From assembly GCA_038502055.1 (NCBI GenBank), contig JAXRKN010000041.1, forward strand, positions 3,887,501 to 3,951,500: 64,000 nucleotides of DNA, in the 5' to 3' direction. Shown here piece by piece: positions 11,407 to 24,186 of the stretch. The stretch's first letter is position 1, and the number at the start of each line of letters is the position of its first letter. This DNA comes from Tanytarsus gracilentus. Its lineage: Eukaryota > Arthropoda > Insecta > Diptera > Chironomidae. Both the position numbers and the translations under genes were made by a program. The notes under the pieces are model-generated. The model saw only the letters and a list, made by a program, of their open reading frames with translations, had not been told where the DNA came from and made no database searches.

Positions 11407-13314
11407 ATGACGATAAAAGTGAATAAAGTTTTTGTGAATGAGCGAAAATTTTGGCAAAGTGAGTGAGAAGTTTTGTAACTAAAAAAAATAAAAATGCTTT
11501 TGAAAATTTAAAAAATTTTATTTGCAATTTAAAATTTGATTAATTGCAAATTATTGAATCCAAATAAACTTATGACAAATTTAATTTTTTAGAAGAGTTC
11601 ATTCAAAAGCTTTCAGCCAACAATTGGGATCAAAATCCACCAAAAGCTCTTTTAAGAGGTGAAAAATAGTTTCGAAAATAAATCATAAAATAGTTAATTA
11701 ATTTTTAGTGATTGCATTTGGTAAAATTTTTGGTCTCATCACATTGACTCAAAACAAAACGAGCAAAAAATGGCAGTTTAAAGTTTTGAGTTTTCAATTT
11801 TTCTACACAATTCTGGTCATTTTTGCCATTGGTTTGGCGATTTTGATTACAATTCACTCACAGTTTGTTCAAAATCACGATCACTCGAGACTTGGTGAGT
11901 TTTTTTAAATTAGAATCAAGGCTTTTAAAAATATTTTTTTACTGAAATAATTTTAACTTCCTCAGGATTTTTCGTCTACTACAGTCTCGCTCTCATAATC
12001 TTCATAAATTTCCTCTTTATTTCCCGTAAATGGGAAATTTATTACAAAAATTGGTCAAAATTAAACGAAGACTATCGAAAATTATTCATAATCGACATTA
12101 AGCAAGGCAGCGCAAATTTTAAAACTCTAAAGTGGTTTTACGGATTTATTCTGGCAGCTTTACTGAATTTTTGCTTAAGTCTAACTCGAGGACTCACTGC
12201 ATTGTGTTGGGATGAAATGTATAAATCCACAAGTATCGACAAACTCATATTCAAAACAACTTACGTTGAGTTTTTTGAAGCGGTTCAGTATCATTTTGAG
12301 TATCACATTGCATTCGGATTTTATTTTATGTTTGTGGATTTTTTTTGTAGCATCGCATGGTGCTTCAATGATTTGTTCATCATATGTATAAGCATTTGGC
12401 TTGAGAGAAGTTTTAAGATTTTTAACCAAAGAATTTCGTTGAATACAAAGGTAAAAAATATTCAAGAGATGAAAATTTTTCTTCCTATTTTTGTATTAAA
12501 AATGTAAAATTTTTCATTTTTTAAACCCTCAATAGAACAAGTCAAATATCTTTTGGGATAATCATTTTAATCTGTATAAAAGCCTCTGCAATCAAATCAG
12601 CATGACCAGTGGAATTTTGGGATTTTCCATTCTTCTCTCGTTCGCTCTCAATCTCTATTTCATTTGTTTTAACTTGCTGCTGAATTTTAAGTAAATTGCA
12701 TTTGTACTTGAGATTGATTGAAAATTTGGGTGCGAATGCAAGGGGTAGACACTACAACGAATTTTTAAAATATGAAAGTGTCCATCTTTTGCCACCTAAG
12801 AATTCAATCATAAATTCATCCTTAAACTTTTTCCTATGTTCAGCATCTCAATGAAAGACCTCGAGAGCATTGCACCATGGCTATCTCTTATCATTCTCTG
12901 CTGTCGAACGTTTGCCGTTTGTTTTTTCTGTGCAAATATTCACGACTCAGCTTTTAAGACTTCGAGAATACTTCACGATATTGAGCTCGATCTGATGGAA
13001 GTAAAACGCTTTCAAATTTTTCTAACATCAACAAAAATTGCATTCAATGCAAAAGGATTCTTTTGGATGACGAGGAAAATTATAATGACGGTAAGGAAAA
13101 TGAGGGCAATGGAGTTCTTTAAAGTTTCTGATTGCATTTTGTTTGAAACTCTCTTCTTGTACACAGATTGCTGGAACAATTGTGTAAGTAAATTTAATGG
13201 AAAATAAAAGAAAATTTGTTTAAATGATTTTTTTATAGAACTTACGAACTGGTTTTAGTTCAATTTTATGATAGTGAAATAAAAGCTGGAAATTTAACGT
13301 CATGCACAACTTAA
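11407..13314 (+). CDS. Sugar-type gustatory receptor (Gr-a)
   Basis: Seven-helix chemoreceptor of the insect sugar-receptor clade (Gr5a/Gr61/Gr64 relatives), a ligand-gated channel in taste neurons. Eight exons in phase: 11407-11458, 11593-11658, 11709-11894, 11966-12450, 12536-12690, 12844-13090, 13167-13183 and 13239-13314, about 427 residues with no internal stop. Evidence: several hydrophobic helices, and the C-terminal family signature IAGTIVTYELVLVQF split across the last two introns exactly as in Gr-b next door. It is the most diverged of the five copies in the window: the N-terminal helix reads AFGKIFGLITL rather than the CFGLFPI/FFGILPV of the others. Exon 7 is only 17 bases, which automated predictors could miss. 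Sugar specificity cannot be told from sequence. Confidence 0.8.
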
Positions 13315-13472
13315 TTGGAACAATTTTAAATCTTTGAAAAACATGCAAAGCTCAAATGATTTTTCTTGACTGCTTTACATATATCAGTTTTCGTAATAAA
13401 ATATGAAAAAAATATTGAGAAAGTTTGACAGCTAAAAAATATTTTATATAAATTATAATTTTTGTATCCTTG

Positions 13473-13488
13473 CACACACACACACACA
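13473..13488. repeat. (CA)8 microsatellite
   Basis: Eight CA units in the spacer between Gr-a and Gr-b. Confidence 0.9.
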
Positions 13489-13873
13489 AGCCAAAACATT
13501 AATCATCATTACCACTTTTCACATAATTATATTGACATGCAGTGGAAGCGAAAATTTTTTCAAGTGTAAATATTTAATTAAAATTTATCACACAAATACC
13601 ACTTAAGGGCAAAAAAATTATTGGAGTCGATAAAAACTTTAGAGCTTTAAAAATGTAATGTAAATTTCAAACTTTAATGTTTAATTGTTGCTGTATCTCT
13701 CAGTCGATAAACAAAAATTATAAATTTGTATTTTGAGCATGAAAAAAAATCTCTCCACCACTCTTTGCGTTGTGGGAAAATTTGCATTTGCACTTGAAAG
13801 ATAATTAAGGAAATGCGACCGCATGCCATAAATCCCCTCAGCAGAACTCTCGCAACTTCGCTCGTGTGCGAAC

Positions 13874-15650
13874 ATGAATAAATTTCTTACGCTATTTTTT
13901 GCTCACAAATCCGGCCTAAAGCGCTATCGATTGCGATCAGGTGAGGATAAAAATTTACATTTGAAAGAAAAACCTTCAAAAATTTCTCCTTTTTAGTCAA
14001 ATGGAATTTTCCGGCACGTGGAACACGCGATGATTTTATGTATGAGGGAACTTTTCAAGAAGCTGTCGGTTCCATTTTAGCTTTCGCACAATTCTTCGGT
14101 ATCTTGCCCGTGCGTGGTGTCAAAGCAAAGAATCCATCAAAATTAAAATTCAACAAATGTTCCTATCGCTTTTTTTTATCCCTTTTCTACACCATGGGCA
14201 CATTTTGGATCGCAGTTCTTGACATTCGTTGGATTGCGTCGACAAAAGTTGAGTTTGGAAAGTTGATAACTGTAATTTTCGATGGTACAAATTTTCTTTC
14301 GCTTGTGTGCTTTCTCGACTTGGCACGAAAGTGGCCTGTTTTAATGCAGAAATGGTATAAAATTGAAAAATCATTGCCGCAAATGAGATATCAGTTGGCA
14401 AAGCAGAAAATGGCTTATCAAATCAAAATGGTGACTCTCGTTGTTTTCTTTGGATCGTTGAGTGAGTTTTTAATAATTTTTCGGACTTTTCATGGGTTGT
14501 AAAATTTATTTTCTAGGTGAACATTTACTTTCAATCATTGCCGGTGCTCATGGAGCCAACAATTGTCCATCAATTCGTGACCCAATTAAAGCTTTTCTCA
14601 TCAGTAGTTACCCACAAGTTTTTCTCGTATTTCCTTACACAGGTTTACTCGGCGCGCTCACAAAATTCATCAACATTGTTTCACTCTTTGCGTGGAGCTT
14701 CACGGATTTATTTGTCATCATCGTCAGCATTGGTTTAGCATCGAAATTTCATCAAATCAATGACGATTTGCTGCGTGTGAAGGGTAAACGAGGCATAACT
14801 CCGCAATTCTGGCTGGAATATCGAGTCTATTATCGGGAAATTGTCAATTTAATCAACTTGGTTGACATTGCCATTGCGAAAATTATTCTCATTTCCATTT
14901 CCAATAATCTCTTTTTCATTTGCGTTCAGCTGCTGAGAAGCTTGGAGTAAGTATTTTGTTAAAAAAATGGTGTGAGATGTTTGATGGGTTTTTTCGGTTG
15001 AAAGTGACGCTTAAAATAATATTGAGGTGGAAAATATTCTACGTAAAAATTTAAGTTCTTAAACAAAATTTTAATCTCACCCATATTTAAATTCAAGATT
15101 AGGTAATTTTTAATTTATTTTACTCCACAGCAAAAAGCCTTCTTTCGCGCACACATTTTACTTCTGGGTTTCTTTAATTTACATCATCGGCCGCACGTTG
15201 GCAGTCTCGCTTTATTCCGCCGACATTAATGACGCTTCAAAGAGACCACTTGAAGTATTTCGGACAATTTCTCGCGAGGATTGGTGTGTGGAAGTGAAAA
15301 GATTCAATGAGGAAGTCGCGAATGACACTATCGCATTATCGGGAAATAAATTTTTTTATTTGACACGCAAGCTTGTGCTGTCGGTCGCAGGGACGATTGT
15401 GTAAGTGAACCGATAAGGTCAAAATATTCAGAGGGTGAAATTTATTGATTTGTTTGTGTTTGTCTAGGACATATGAGTTGGTGCTGATTCAGTTTCATCA
15501 GGACGATAATGTGAGTTGGACCTAAAATTATTTTAACAAAATTTGATTTCGATTCAATAATCTAAAAAATATCCACTTTCACAGATATCTGATTGGGATC
15601 CGTGTTTATCACGTAACGAGACAGCACGAAGCATCGCTTTCGGTTCTTAA
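13874..15650 (+). CDS. Sugar-type gustatory receptor (Gr-b)
   Basis: Intact sugar-clade gustatory receptor, about 446 residues. Six exons: 13874-13940, 13997-14461, 14517-14946, 15131-15400, 15468-15510 and 15585-15650. Of the five copies it looks closest to the classic Gr64 type: GTFQEAVGSILAFAQFFGILPV before helix 1 (stated here as a motif at about residues 41-62), a long extracellular segment with GAHGANNC, and the terminal signature AGTIVTYELVLIQF. Same strand and direction as Gr-a, about 560 bases downstream, with the same intron splitting GTIV from TYELVL. A taste-neuron sugar receptor role is expected from the family; the exact ligand is unknown. Confidence 0.9.
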
Positions 15651-16692
15651 ACCATTCGTTATTTTCAATTTCTTCTTACATCTGTAATTAAGAAATTGTT
15701 TATTGACATTCTCGCTCGTTGTTCTCGCACAATTTCAGAAAATAGCCATTAAAGTTAACGAGTCTATTATGAGAGAGAAAGGAACGATTAAACACGAGTG
15801 AAATTTACATGAGAAATAATAAAATTCTTTTTCTTTGTTAGGTTTACGACACCACTTTACCTGAAATGTTTTTATGGGAATTCTTTTAAGGGTTTTGAAT
15901 GGTAATTGTGGTCAATGTGCGGACGTTTGATATTATTTCAAAAAAATTCTGATTCAGGAATTTTTTGCTTATATTTTTATTTGTAAACTAAAAAAATTTA
16001 ACCTTCTCATGAGACAAATTCCACGTACTAAGTTTTATGACACAATCTTGGCGAAAAGGGGTGAAAATAAAATTAGACCATTTTGCTGTGAGACACAAAC
16101 AGACGATCAGAATTTTCAATTATTGTGCGATGATGAAACGCTATGCCATAAAATCCGTTTTATTAGTCACAAAATCAATTTCTTCTCTATGTGGAAATCA
16201 ATTTCTTTCAAGATTGCACAACTGAGATGCTTCTGCACTGGAATTTAAATTAAAATTCTTTGCTGGTCGTGATGGAAAAAATTTCTTAAGAATTTTCATC
16301 GAAAGGTTTATGGAAGTGATTTTGGGGAATTTTAACCCTTTTTTAGGAGGCATTGTTTGATTTTCTTTTTATTGCTGACATTTTTTTATGGCACTCTTGC
16401 ATAATTTAGCCATCATCAGTCGAGCACCTGCAACTCAGCATTTTGGGATGGACAAAATGTGCTGATGAAAAAGATATAAAAATTGAAAGCTTTCTGTGGA
16501 AAAGTGCGATAATATTAAATCAGGTGTGAATTGGTCATTAATGGGCATAATTTTATGTTAGTTTCGAGGTAAATTTTATTTTTCAAAATTAATGAAATTT
16601 AAGTGGTCTAATTAATTTTTTTTGACTAATTCAAAAGTTTTAAATTAAACAATTTTTTTATTGATTGAAGTCAATAAATAAAAATAATATTT
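15651..16692. other. Spacer between convergent receptor genes
   Basis: About 1 kb between the 3' ends of Gr-b (+) and Gr-c (-). It contains two overlapping short frames (16009-16248) without recognisable features. I see no RNA gene or repeat. Confidence 0.5.
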
Positions 16693-18195
16693 TTATAGCC
16701 ATACTGTTTCCTCAAAATTGCTACAATTAATTGTACTTTCCCATTTTGCTAAATTTTTTTCTTGATCATATTCAAGCAACACAAGCTCATAGGTTAATAA
16801 AGCTCCAGCCATTGAAAATAAAATACTTCGCTGAATAAAAAAGAAATTTTGTCCACTCAAAGCGTTTGATTCAATTTTAGTCTGATCGAAAAATCTTTGA
16901 ATCTCTTCACACCAAAACTCATTCGGTACCGATCGAATCACTCTTTGAGGCCAACGTGCATTTTCATAGACTTTCGCAGTGAAGAGAATTGAAGTAGATG
17001 TTCTTGCGATAATAAACAAAAACGAATACCAATAGTAAATTTTGCTCACAATGAATGGCAGAGAACTGAAAAAAAATATTAGATTTACAAAGTTAAAAAA
17101 GCTTTAAAAAATATGAAACTAACTTGGTCATATTTAACATTTGAATGAGTATAAAATATCCATTGTTGCAGCATGAAATCAAAAAAGTATAACCAAGCGT
17201 GTCATTAACAGTGTTGACAAGCTCACAAAGCTTTACGTGAGCAAGACGCATCTCAGACCTATCAAAATTAAAACTTATTTTCTAAATTTTACTTTGTAAA
17301 AACTCTTACCATGCATCTTCATCGATGTGTAAAACTTTCAAACACTCTAGTCGATAATTAAGTCTCTCAAAAAGATCCGACAATCCAACGCTAATTAAAA
17401 CCGAAAAAATATCCAGGAAATTCCAGTAAAATGTGTAAGAAATATTTAAGTACACGATGAGAACTCCCACAAAATTATTATATTTAAATGGAAGATTTCT
17501 GATTAAAAAACCTTGGTATGTTGAGATAAAAAATCCAATATCATCTTTGATCGTAAAATCGCAGTATTTAATTGTGAAAAAATGTCTCGACGAATGATCG
17601 CTGATTGACAAAAAGTTTTCGATCAATGCTGAAATACAAGCAATTGTTAAAAATAACAAAATTTTCTTCTTCATGCTCCACGTGGTCAATGGTTTCTCAT
17701 ATTTCACACACATAAAGTCAATTTCAGTGTGAGTCCATCTTAACATCAATTTCCGCCACTTACGAGCAAGTCCAAAAAAATGAACGCAAATTATGGAACA
17801 GGATCCAAAGAAAATTACTCCGACAATGTTCGAGGGTGTCAGTGGTCCTTGATCCAATTGGTTTTTCAAATTAACGAGCATCGTTGTGATGCAACAGATC
17901 ACAAAAAGTGATGAAACAAAGCTTCTGAAAGATTTCCATTTGAATTTAATTTCTTCGGGTTGCATTGAAGTGATGTCGATGGGGAAAAGTCCAAAACATT
18001 TTGCGACGTACATGGCTATAAATTGAATTTAATTTTAATTATGAATTTAATTAATTTTTAGATATTTTGCTAATATTTCATTCATGTTTCACCTGGCTTG
18101 ATGGCACAGTAAAATGATTTTTGATAATTTTCTTTGCTAAGTTTTACTTTAATTAATTTTTCACCATCATCGTTTTTTACCGCTTTAAACCACAT
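16693..18195 (-). CDS. Sugar-type gustatory receptor (Gr-c)
   Basis: About 438 residues from four exons: 18093-18195, 17310-18015, 17124-17258 and 16693-17065. Helix 1 begins AKCFGLFPIDI; the C-terminal part carries the family signature (SMAGALLTYELVLLEY). In Gr-c, Gr-d and Gr-e the intron that splits this signature in Gr-a and Gr-b is absent. All phases close. Exons 2 and 3 are exactly 706 and 135 bases, as in Gr-d and Gr-e, marking a tandem duplication. The extreme C-terminus (after NCSNFEE) differs between copies. Taste receptor function is inferred from the family. Confidence 0.88.
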
Positions 18196-18602
18196 CCTGT
18201 AAACTTAGAACAGAAGCGAACAGTTAAAAATTAGCATGACAAGAAAACTTTAGTACTTTCGAGTTGGTTTTTAAAATTTAATTGTTAGGTGCGAGCATGG
18301 CATTTGAGTCTCAATACAGTGGTGTGTGTGTCAATTGACTTTAAAGAACCGCTGAATATAATTAAAACAATTCAGCTCAAAGTTTTAATTAATTTTACAA
18401 ATTACTGAAATTTTCAGCAATAACTTCTCGCTTAATTATAATTCATTATTTCTATCAAGTCAATTGACTTCTGCAAATTATTTTTGTAATATTAAATAAA
18501 ATAAAATTTCAAAACTTATCAAAAGCTTTTTATTAAATTTTTTACTATTTATAAAAGCTTAAAATATTTATGAAAATTTTAAATTTCTAACTTTTGCAAT
18601 TT

Positions 18603-20069
18603 TTATATGAAAGTGCTGCAATTAATGGTACTTTGCCATGATGTTTTAACTTCTTGTTCGTCAAATTCAAGCAACACAAGCTCATAAGTTATCAAAGCTC
18701 CAGCCATTGAAAATAAAATACTTCGCTCAATAAAAAAGAAATTTTGTCCACTCAAAGCGTTTGATTCATTTTTAGTTTGATCGAAAAATCTTTGAAGTTC
18801 CTCACACCAGTACTCGCTATCTACCGATCGAATTAGTTTAAGGGGCCATCGAGCATTCTCATAAACTCGAGCACCATAAAGAATTGCAGCTGTAGCTCGT
18901 GCAATTAGAAACAAAAATGAGCACCAATAGTAAATTTTACTGATGGCGAATGGCAGAGAGCTGAAAATGAGAAAATATTAAAATTTTAATGTGTTCATTT
19001 ATGAAACCTACTTGGTCATGTTTAGCATTTGAATGAGTATAAAATATCCATTGTTGCAGCATGAAATCATGAACGTTAGACCAAGCGTGTCATTAACAGT
19101 GCTGACGAGCTCACAAAGCTTCACATGAGCAAGACGCAGCTCAGACCTATCAAAATTTTTATTCAAATAAATAAAAAAAGTTTTGTTAATGAAACTCACC
19201 ATGTAATTTCATCTAACTGCAACGATTTCAAGCTTTGAAGTCGATAATTAAGTCTCTCAAAGAGATCCGAAAGTCCCAAACTTATTAATATATTAAAAAT
19301 GTCCAGGAAATTCCAGTAAAATGTGTAAGAAACATTTAAGGAAAAGATGAGAACTCCCGCAAAATTATTATACTTAAATGGAAGATTTCCAACCATAAAA
19401 CCTTGATATTTAGCGACAAAAAATGCAAAATCGTATTCGACATCTAAATTGCAGTAATTAATTGTAAAAGTGTGTCTAACAATATGATCAGTGAGAGATA
19501 AGAGATGCTCGACCAATGCCATAGCACATGCAGTAAGAAGAAAACATCTAATTTTCTTCTTCATGCTCCACATGGTCAATGGTTTTTCATATTTCACACA
19601 CATAAAATCAATTTCGGTGTGAGTCCATCTCAACATCAAGTTCCGCCACTTTTGAGCAATCCCAAAAAAATGAACGCAAATCATGATACAAGATCCAAAG
19701 AAAATTACTCCGACAATATTCGAGGGTGTAAGTGGTCCTTGATCCAATTGACTTTTCAAATTAACGAGCATCGTTGTGATGCAACAGATCACAAAAAGTG
19801 ATGACACAAAGCTTCTGAAAGATTTCCATTTGAATTTAATTTCTTTGGGTTGCATTGATGAGATGTCGATGGGGAAAAGTCCAAAGCATTTTGCGATATT
19901 GATGGCTAAAAAGAGGAACAAATACTTTGATTTTTTAACGAATGTCTGAATTTTTTTTCTCACCCGGTTTCATGGCACAGTAAAAAGATTTTTGATAATT
20001 TTCTTTGCTAAGATTCACATTCGATTCAAATTTTTGATAGTCATACTCTTTTTCTTCTCTAATCCACAT
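18603..20069 (-). CDS. Sugar-type gustatory receptor (Gr-d)
   Basis: About 434 residues from exons 19964-20069, 19200-19905, 19012-19146 and 18603-18960. Very similar to Gr-c over exon 2 (FKWKSFRSFVSSLFVICCIT shared) and exon 3 (CNNGYFILIQMLNMTK), and it carries the TYELVLLEF signature near the end. Exon 1 encodes a divergent hydrophilic N-terminus but ends in the same SKENYQKSFYCA block. It lies about 410 bases upstream of Gr-c on the same strand, so this is the most recent duplication of the array. No stop or frameshift seen. Confidence 0.88.
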
Positions 20070-20438
20070 CTTGTTTAGTTAAAAGTTTTAATTTCAATGA
20101 AACTGTTTTGCCAATAAAAATGTGCATGTCATCTAAAAGAATATTTATTTTAGAGAAAGTTGGATATTTTTAATTGCGAGAAATAAACACGATATTTAGG
20201 GTTGAATGCATGTGATCTATTAATTGTATGGTGTGTAAATTGAACATATCAATGATATGATATCATGAACATGATGGTTTAGAAACACTCTAACGGTGTC
20301 ATTTTGTCCGTAAATTTTACTTCAGACTTAAAGCAAACAAGTCGTTGGTTAATGTTTAATTAAGAATCAGAGACAAAAATAAATTATTTTATTTATTTAA
20401 AATTTAAAATCTTTTTAAACTCCAAAATTTAATTTTTT

Positions 20439-22012
20439 TCATGTGATTGAATTACAATCGATGACATCGGCCCACGTGAGTCCTTCTTCATGGAACTGCA
20501 ACAGCACCAACTCGTAAGTGATTATCGCTCCGGCCATTGAGAAAAGTAAACTCCTTCGAAAATAGAAGAATTTTTTTCCATTTAAAGCGTTTGTTTCAAT
20601 TTTCATTTGTTCAAAAAATCTTTGAAGTTCCTCACACCAAAATTCACTCGGCACTGATCGAATCACCTCGAGTGGTCTCCTTGCGCTCTCATAAACTTGC
20701 GCTCCATAAAGAATTGTGGCTGTTGCTCGTGCGATAAGAAATAATAATGAACACCAAAAGTAAACTTTACTGATGGCGAATGGCAGCGAGCTGATTTGAG
20801 ATAGCGTAGAATGAAAAAATTTAAAAATTTATTAGCATGCAGGAGGTGGAAATTTTTATTGATTCTTTTTCTGTATTTTATATTAACTTTTTTGAATCTT
20901 TTTCTTCATTCAAGATACTTAAAACTTACTTGGTGACATTTAGCATTTGAATGAGTATAAAATATCCATTGTTGCAGCATGAAATCACGAGCTGACTACC
21001 GATGCTATCGTTTACAACATTTATTAGCTCACAAAGTCGTACGTGAGCGACACGCAATTCAAACCTGCGAAAAAATTCAATTTTAAAAGTTGATTTCATA
21101 TTTTTTAAGTAAAAATTAATTAAATTTAAAATAATTTTAACACTCACCACGTGTTGTTGTTTAGTTTCGCTGATTTCAGGCACTCTAGTCGGTGATTAAG
21201 TCTTTCAAAGAGATCCGACAATCCAATGCTGATTATAATGCTAAAAACATCCAAAAAACTCCACCAAAATGTGTATGAAACATTTAAGTACACGATCAAT
21301 GCTCCAACAAAGTTGTTATAAAAAAACGGAATATTTTTCACAATAAAGTCTTGATACTTGATGACAAAATATTCAAAAGGATCATCAATGGTTAAGTTGC
21401 AATAGTTTGCCTCAAATTTAAATCTGTAAACATTTTCAATGACTGACAAGAGATGTTCAAAAGTTGCCATGCACATTGCAATCAGTGTAAAAACCAAAAT
21501 TTTCTTCTTTAAACTCCATTCGGTATTTTCCTTTTGATATTTCAAGGACATAAACTCAGTTTCAATTTGAGTCCATTGCATGATGAAATTTTTAAAGTTT
21601 TTAGAGATTCCAAAGAATAAAATTGAAATTGAGGCGCACATTGAGAAATAAATTATTTTTATTAAATTTGCAGGCGTGAATGGACCACTCTCGACTTGAT
21701 GTTTAACACTAAGTATTGCCGTTATAGAGATGAATATCACAAAAACTATTGAAATTAAACTTCTTAATGAAAACCATCGAAATTTAACTTCTCGAGGTTG
21801 AGTTGATGAGATGTCGATGGGGAAAAGTCCAAAGCATTTTGCGACTTTTATGGCTGTAAATTTTATTTAAATTATTTCAAATAATTTTACTTCTTTTTAT
21901 TTTTACCTGGTTTTATTGCACAATAGAAAGATTTTTCGTAATTATCTTTGCTTAGTTTAAATAGTTCATTACTTCTTTTTCTTTTATCTCTTTCAACTGT
22001 TTTAAGCCACAT
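20439..22012 (-). CDS. Sugar-type gustatory receptor (Gr-e)
   Basis: About 432 residues from exons 21907-22012, 21148-21853, 20930-21064 and 20439-20790. Same architecture as Gr-c and Gr-d, with exon 2 again 706 and exon 3 135 bases, but more diverged in sequence (FRWFSLRSLISIVFVIFISI in helix 1-2). Signature AGAIITYELVLLQF is present. It is the first gene of the minus-strand array and probably the oldest of the three. Intact as read. Confidence 0.88.
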
Positions 22013-22745
22013 CTTGTTAGAAAATAGACATTTTAAAATAAATTCACATTTCAATAAAACCTATTCACAGTTTTAAAAAAAATTATAAATTTGCATGTCA
22101 AAATTTTAATTTTTCATGGTCTGGATTTAATTATTGGGAACGTAAACATGCGACGTTTTAGTTTTGATAATTAAGTGATACAATTCAAAACTTTCAACTC
22201 AAAGAAATGAATTAAATTCCAGCAACTAAATTAAATAAATTATCGTCAGTTTTAAATTAATGAAAAGGAGAGGAAGGAAATTGCCAAAAATTCAATTTGT
22301 TTTCTCCCAAACACCCTTAATCGACATTAAATTAACTTGCGAAAAGCTCAAATCACTTTATAAATCCTCTCGCAGAGAAAAATTACTCAAATATCGCCGT
22401 TAAAAACTCATTAGCAATTTCTACATTTATCGATAGAGTTCATTTTATTTCGCTTTTTAATGTTCATCTTTCGGTTTTAATTTTTTTCAATTTCGGATCG
22501 TTTAATTAATTCCAAATTAATGCGTGTTCAGATTTGAGTTTATCAGTCTATAAATGTGACAAATTTTTCATCACTCACCATTCCATAACGATGAAGTTGA
22601 AATATCCATTAAATTTATAATTTAATAATTAAAGAATTTCTTTAAATGCTTTTCGAAATTTTTATTTCAAATTAATATTTTTTTATCCAACCTATTTTTA
22701 AGCGATGAAAATGATTTTAAATGAAATTTCCATCTTGCACCGAAT
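22013..22745. other. Spacer upstream of Gr-e
   Basis: About 730 bases between the 5' end of Gr-e and the 3' end of the acyl carrier protein gene. AT-rich, with no gene, tRNA or clear repeat recognised. Confidence 0.5.
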
Positions 22746-23491
22746 TTACTCATTTACATCCTCTTTAGTGACAATGTATTGAATGATGTCGGCGGGTTTT
22801 TGAAGTCGCTCAGCATCCATATCGGGTATTTCGAAGCCAAATTCATCTTCCATAGCCATAATCACTTCCACGTGATCCAACGAGTCGAGGCCCAAGTCTT
22901 TGATGAAATGTGATTCTAATGTGAGCTGGATGAGAGATAAAATGATTTAAAAGATGGATTAAAATAAGTTCGACGAAGTGCATCAGCAGCAAACCTCCGA
23001 ATAAACTCTATCATACCAAAATCACTCGTTCTTCAATCCTCTTTATTGTGAGCGGTAATTTTGCACTAAATTAAGAAATTTTAACGAAGGAATGTTGCTG
23101 ATGCGATGGAGTCAATGAAATAGATAGAGTGAGATTGTTCTAATTACCTTATCGGCTGTAATTTTGTCGTAAGCTGCAATGACTTTCATCACGCGGCTTT
23201 CAATTTCCTTTGGATCTTTTTCGGACGAATAGTCTCGCTGGATGTTCTGGAACTTTTGAATGCATTGGAAATTTACCTAAAACAAATTAAGATTTTGCTA
23301 TTACTATCATACTTTTTATCAAAATTAACATTTTTGAAATCAACTAAAACAATGTGAAATTTCCGAACCTTAGAAAAATTATTGATTGTTGCGATTGCGT
23401 GAAAAGAACGCTGCTTAAGGCCAGCCGATCGCAAGAGATTAACGTTCCTTAGCAAAATGCTGCAAGCTGTCTGTCTAATGAGTGATGCCAT
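22746..23491 (-). CDS. ND-ACP: Mitochondrial acyl carrier protein (complex I subunit)
   Basis: Mitochondrial acyl carrier protein, carrier of growing acyl chains for mitochondrial fatty-acid and lipoate synthesis and a subunit of respiratory complex I (NDUFAB1). Exons 23369-23491, 23148-23276 and 22746-22925, all phase 0, give 143 residues. Residues 1-40 are a basic, Ser/Arg-rich mitochondrial targeting peptide (MASLIRQTACSILLRN). Exon 2 gives the segment ending VMKVIAAYDKITADK. Exon 3 carries the phosphopantetheine attachment site in LGLDSLDHVEV (serine of DSL) and the acidic helix MAMEDEFGFEIPD. Length and motifs fit the family. It is divergent from Mdh2, about 700 bases apart. A decayed alternative exon lies in its second intron. 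Confidence 0.95.
22995..23065 (-). pseudogene. Decayed alternative exon in the ACP gene
   Basis: Within intron 2, between a TTTAG acceptor and a GAG|GTTTGC donor, 71 bases read as LPLTIKRIEERVILV in one frame and then YDRVYSE in another. Together these look like the alternative middle exon (pattern LxLIxERVLLVLxLYDK) that I recall as mutually exclusive in the Drosophila orthologue. Here the two halves are out of frame with each other, about 14 bases shorter than expected, and interrupted by TGA and TAG. The exon is not a multiple of three, so inclusion would break the protein. Confidence 0.55.
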
Positions 23492-23649
23492 GTTAAATTT
23501 CTTTTGATTTAAAGAAAAATTTTATAGATAAATTTTTGGTTTGTTTTTTGCTCGTTGTATAACTTGATAGGGTCGTCCAAAAAATTGGGGAAATTATTTG
23601 AAAATATTTTCGACGTTATTTAATTCAACTCTAAGTGAGTTCACTTTCC

Positions 23650-23811
23650 CCTGCGTGGGACATGAAAACCGTTGAAGCCGTAAATTTAAATAAAAGTATA
23701 CTTTTTGTATACAATTGTCTATTGAAAATACGTTGAAGCCAAGATTTAAATTTTATTTGTTTGAGGATTTTTTGAATTTTAACGGGAACATTTGGTCATG
23801 TCCCACGCAGG
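23650..23811. mobile_element. MITE with 16-bp terminal inverted repeats
   Basis: A 162-bp element with perfect 16-bp inverted ends (CCTGCGTGGGACATGA at the left, its complement at the right), flanked by the 8-bp direct duplication CACTTTCC at 23642-23649 and 23812-23819. It has no coding capacity. Inside are two copies of GTTGAAGCC and a small palindrome around AGTATAC. An 8-bp duplication fits hAT- or P-type transposases. It lies in the 5' region shared by ND-ACP and Mdh2, about 160 bases from the ND-ACP start codon. Confidence 0.85.
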
Positions 23812-24186
23812 CACTTTCCATCATGTTCTAGTAGAATCTAATTAAAAAAAATTAACGCAACAATTTTGTCAGATTAATAAATTTCACACCGGCTTAATTT
23901 CCATTACCATGTGTTGCTCTCAAAAATAATTTAAAATTAAATCTTAATAATTTCTCGAACAGCACCAAAATCTTTTTCATTTTTACCGACAAGCGTCGCT
24001 AGTTGCGCAATAAAATTTCAAATCTCCCGCTTTAATTTCACAAAGTCGTCTTCCCCTCGCTGCGCCGCCAAACCTTTTTTTTCCCACTGTCAATCCAATT
24101 GGAATCTGATCGAGCTACGGTGAAGTTTGCCGATAATTTTTAATTGAAAAAAATAATTACAAAGCCTTTATCTGCCATCATTCATC

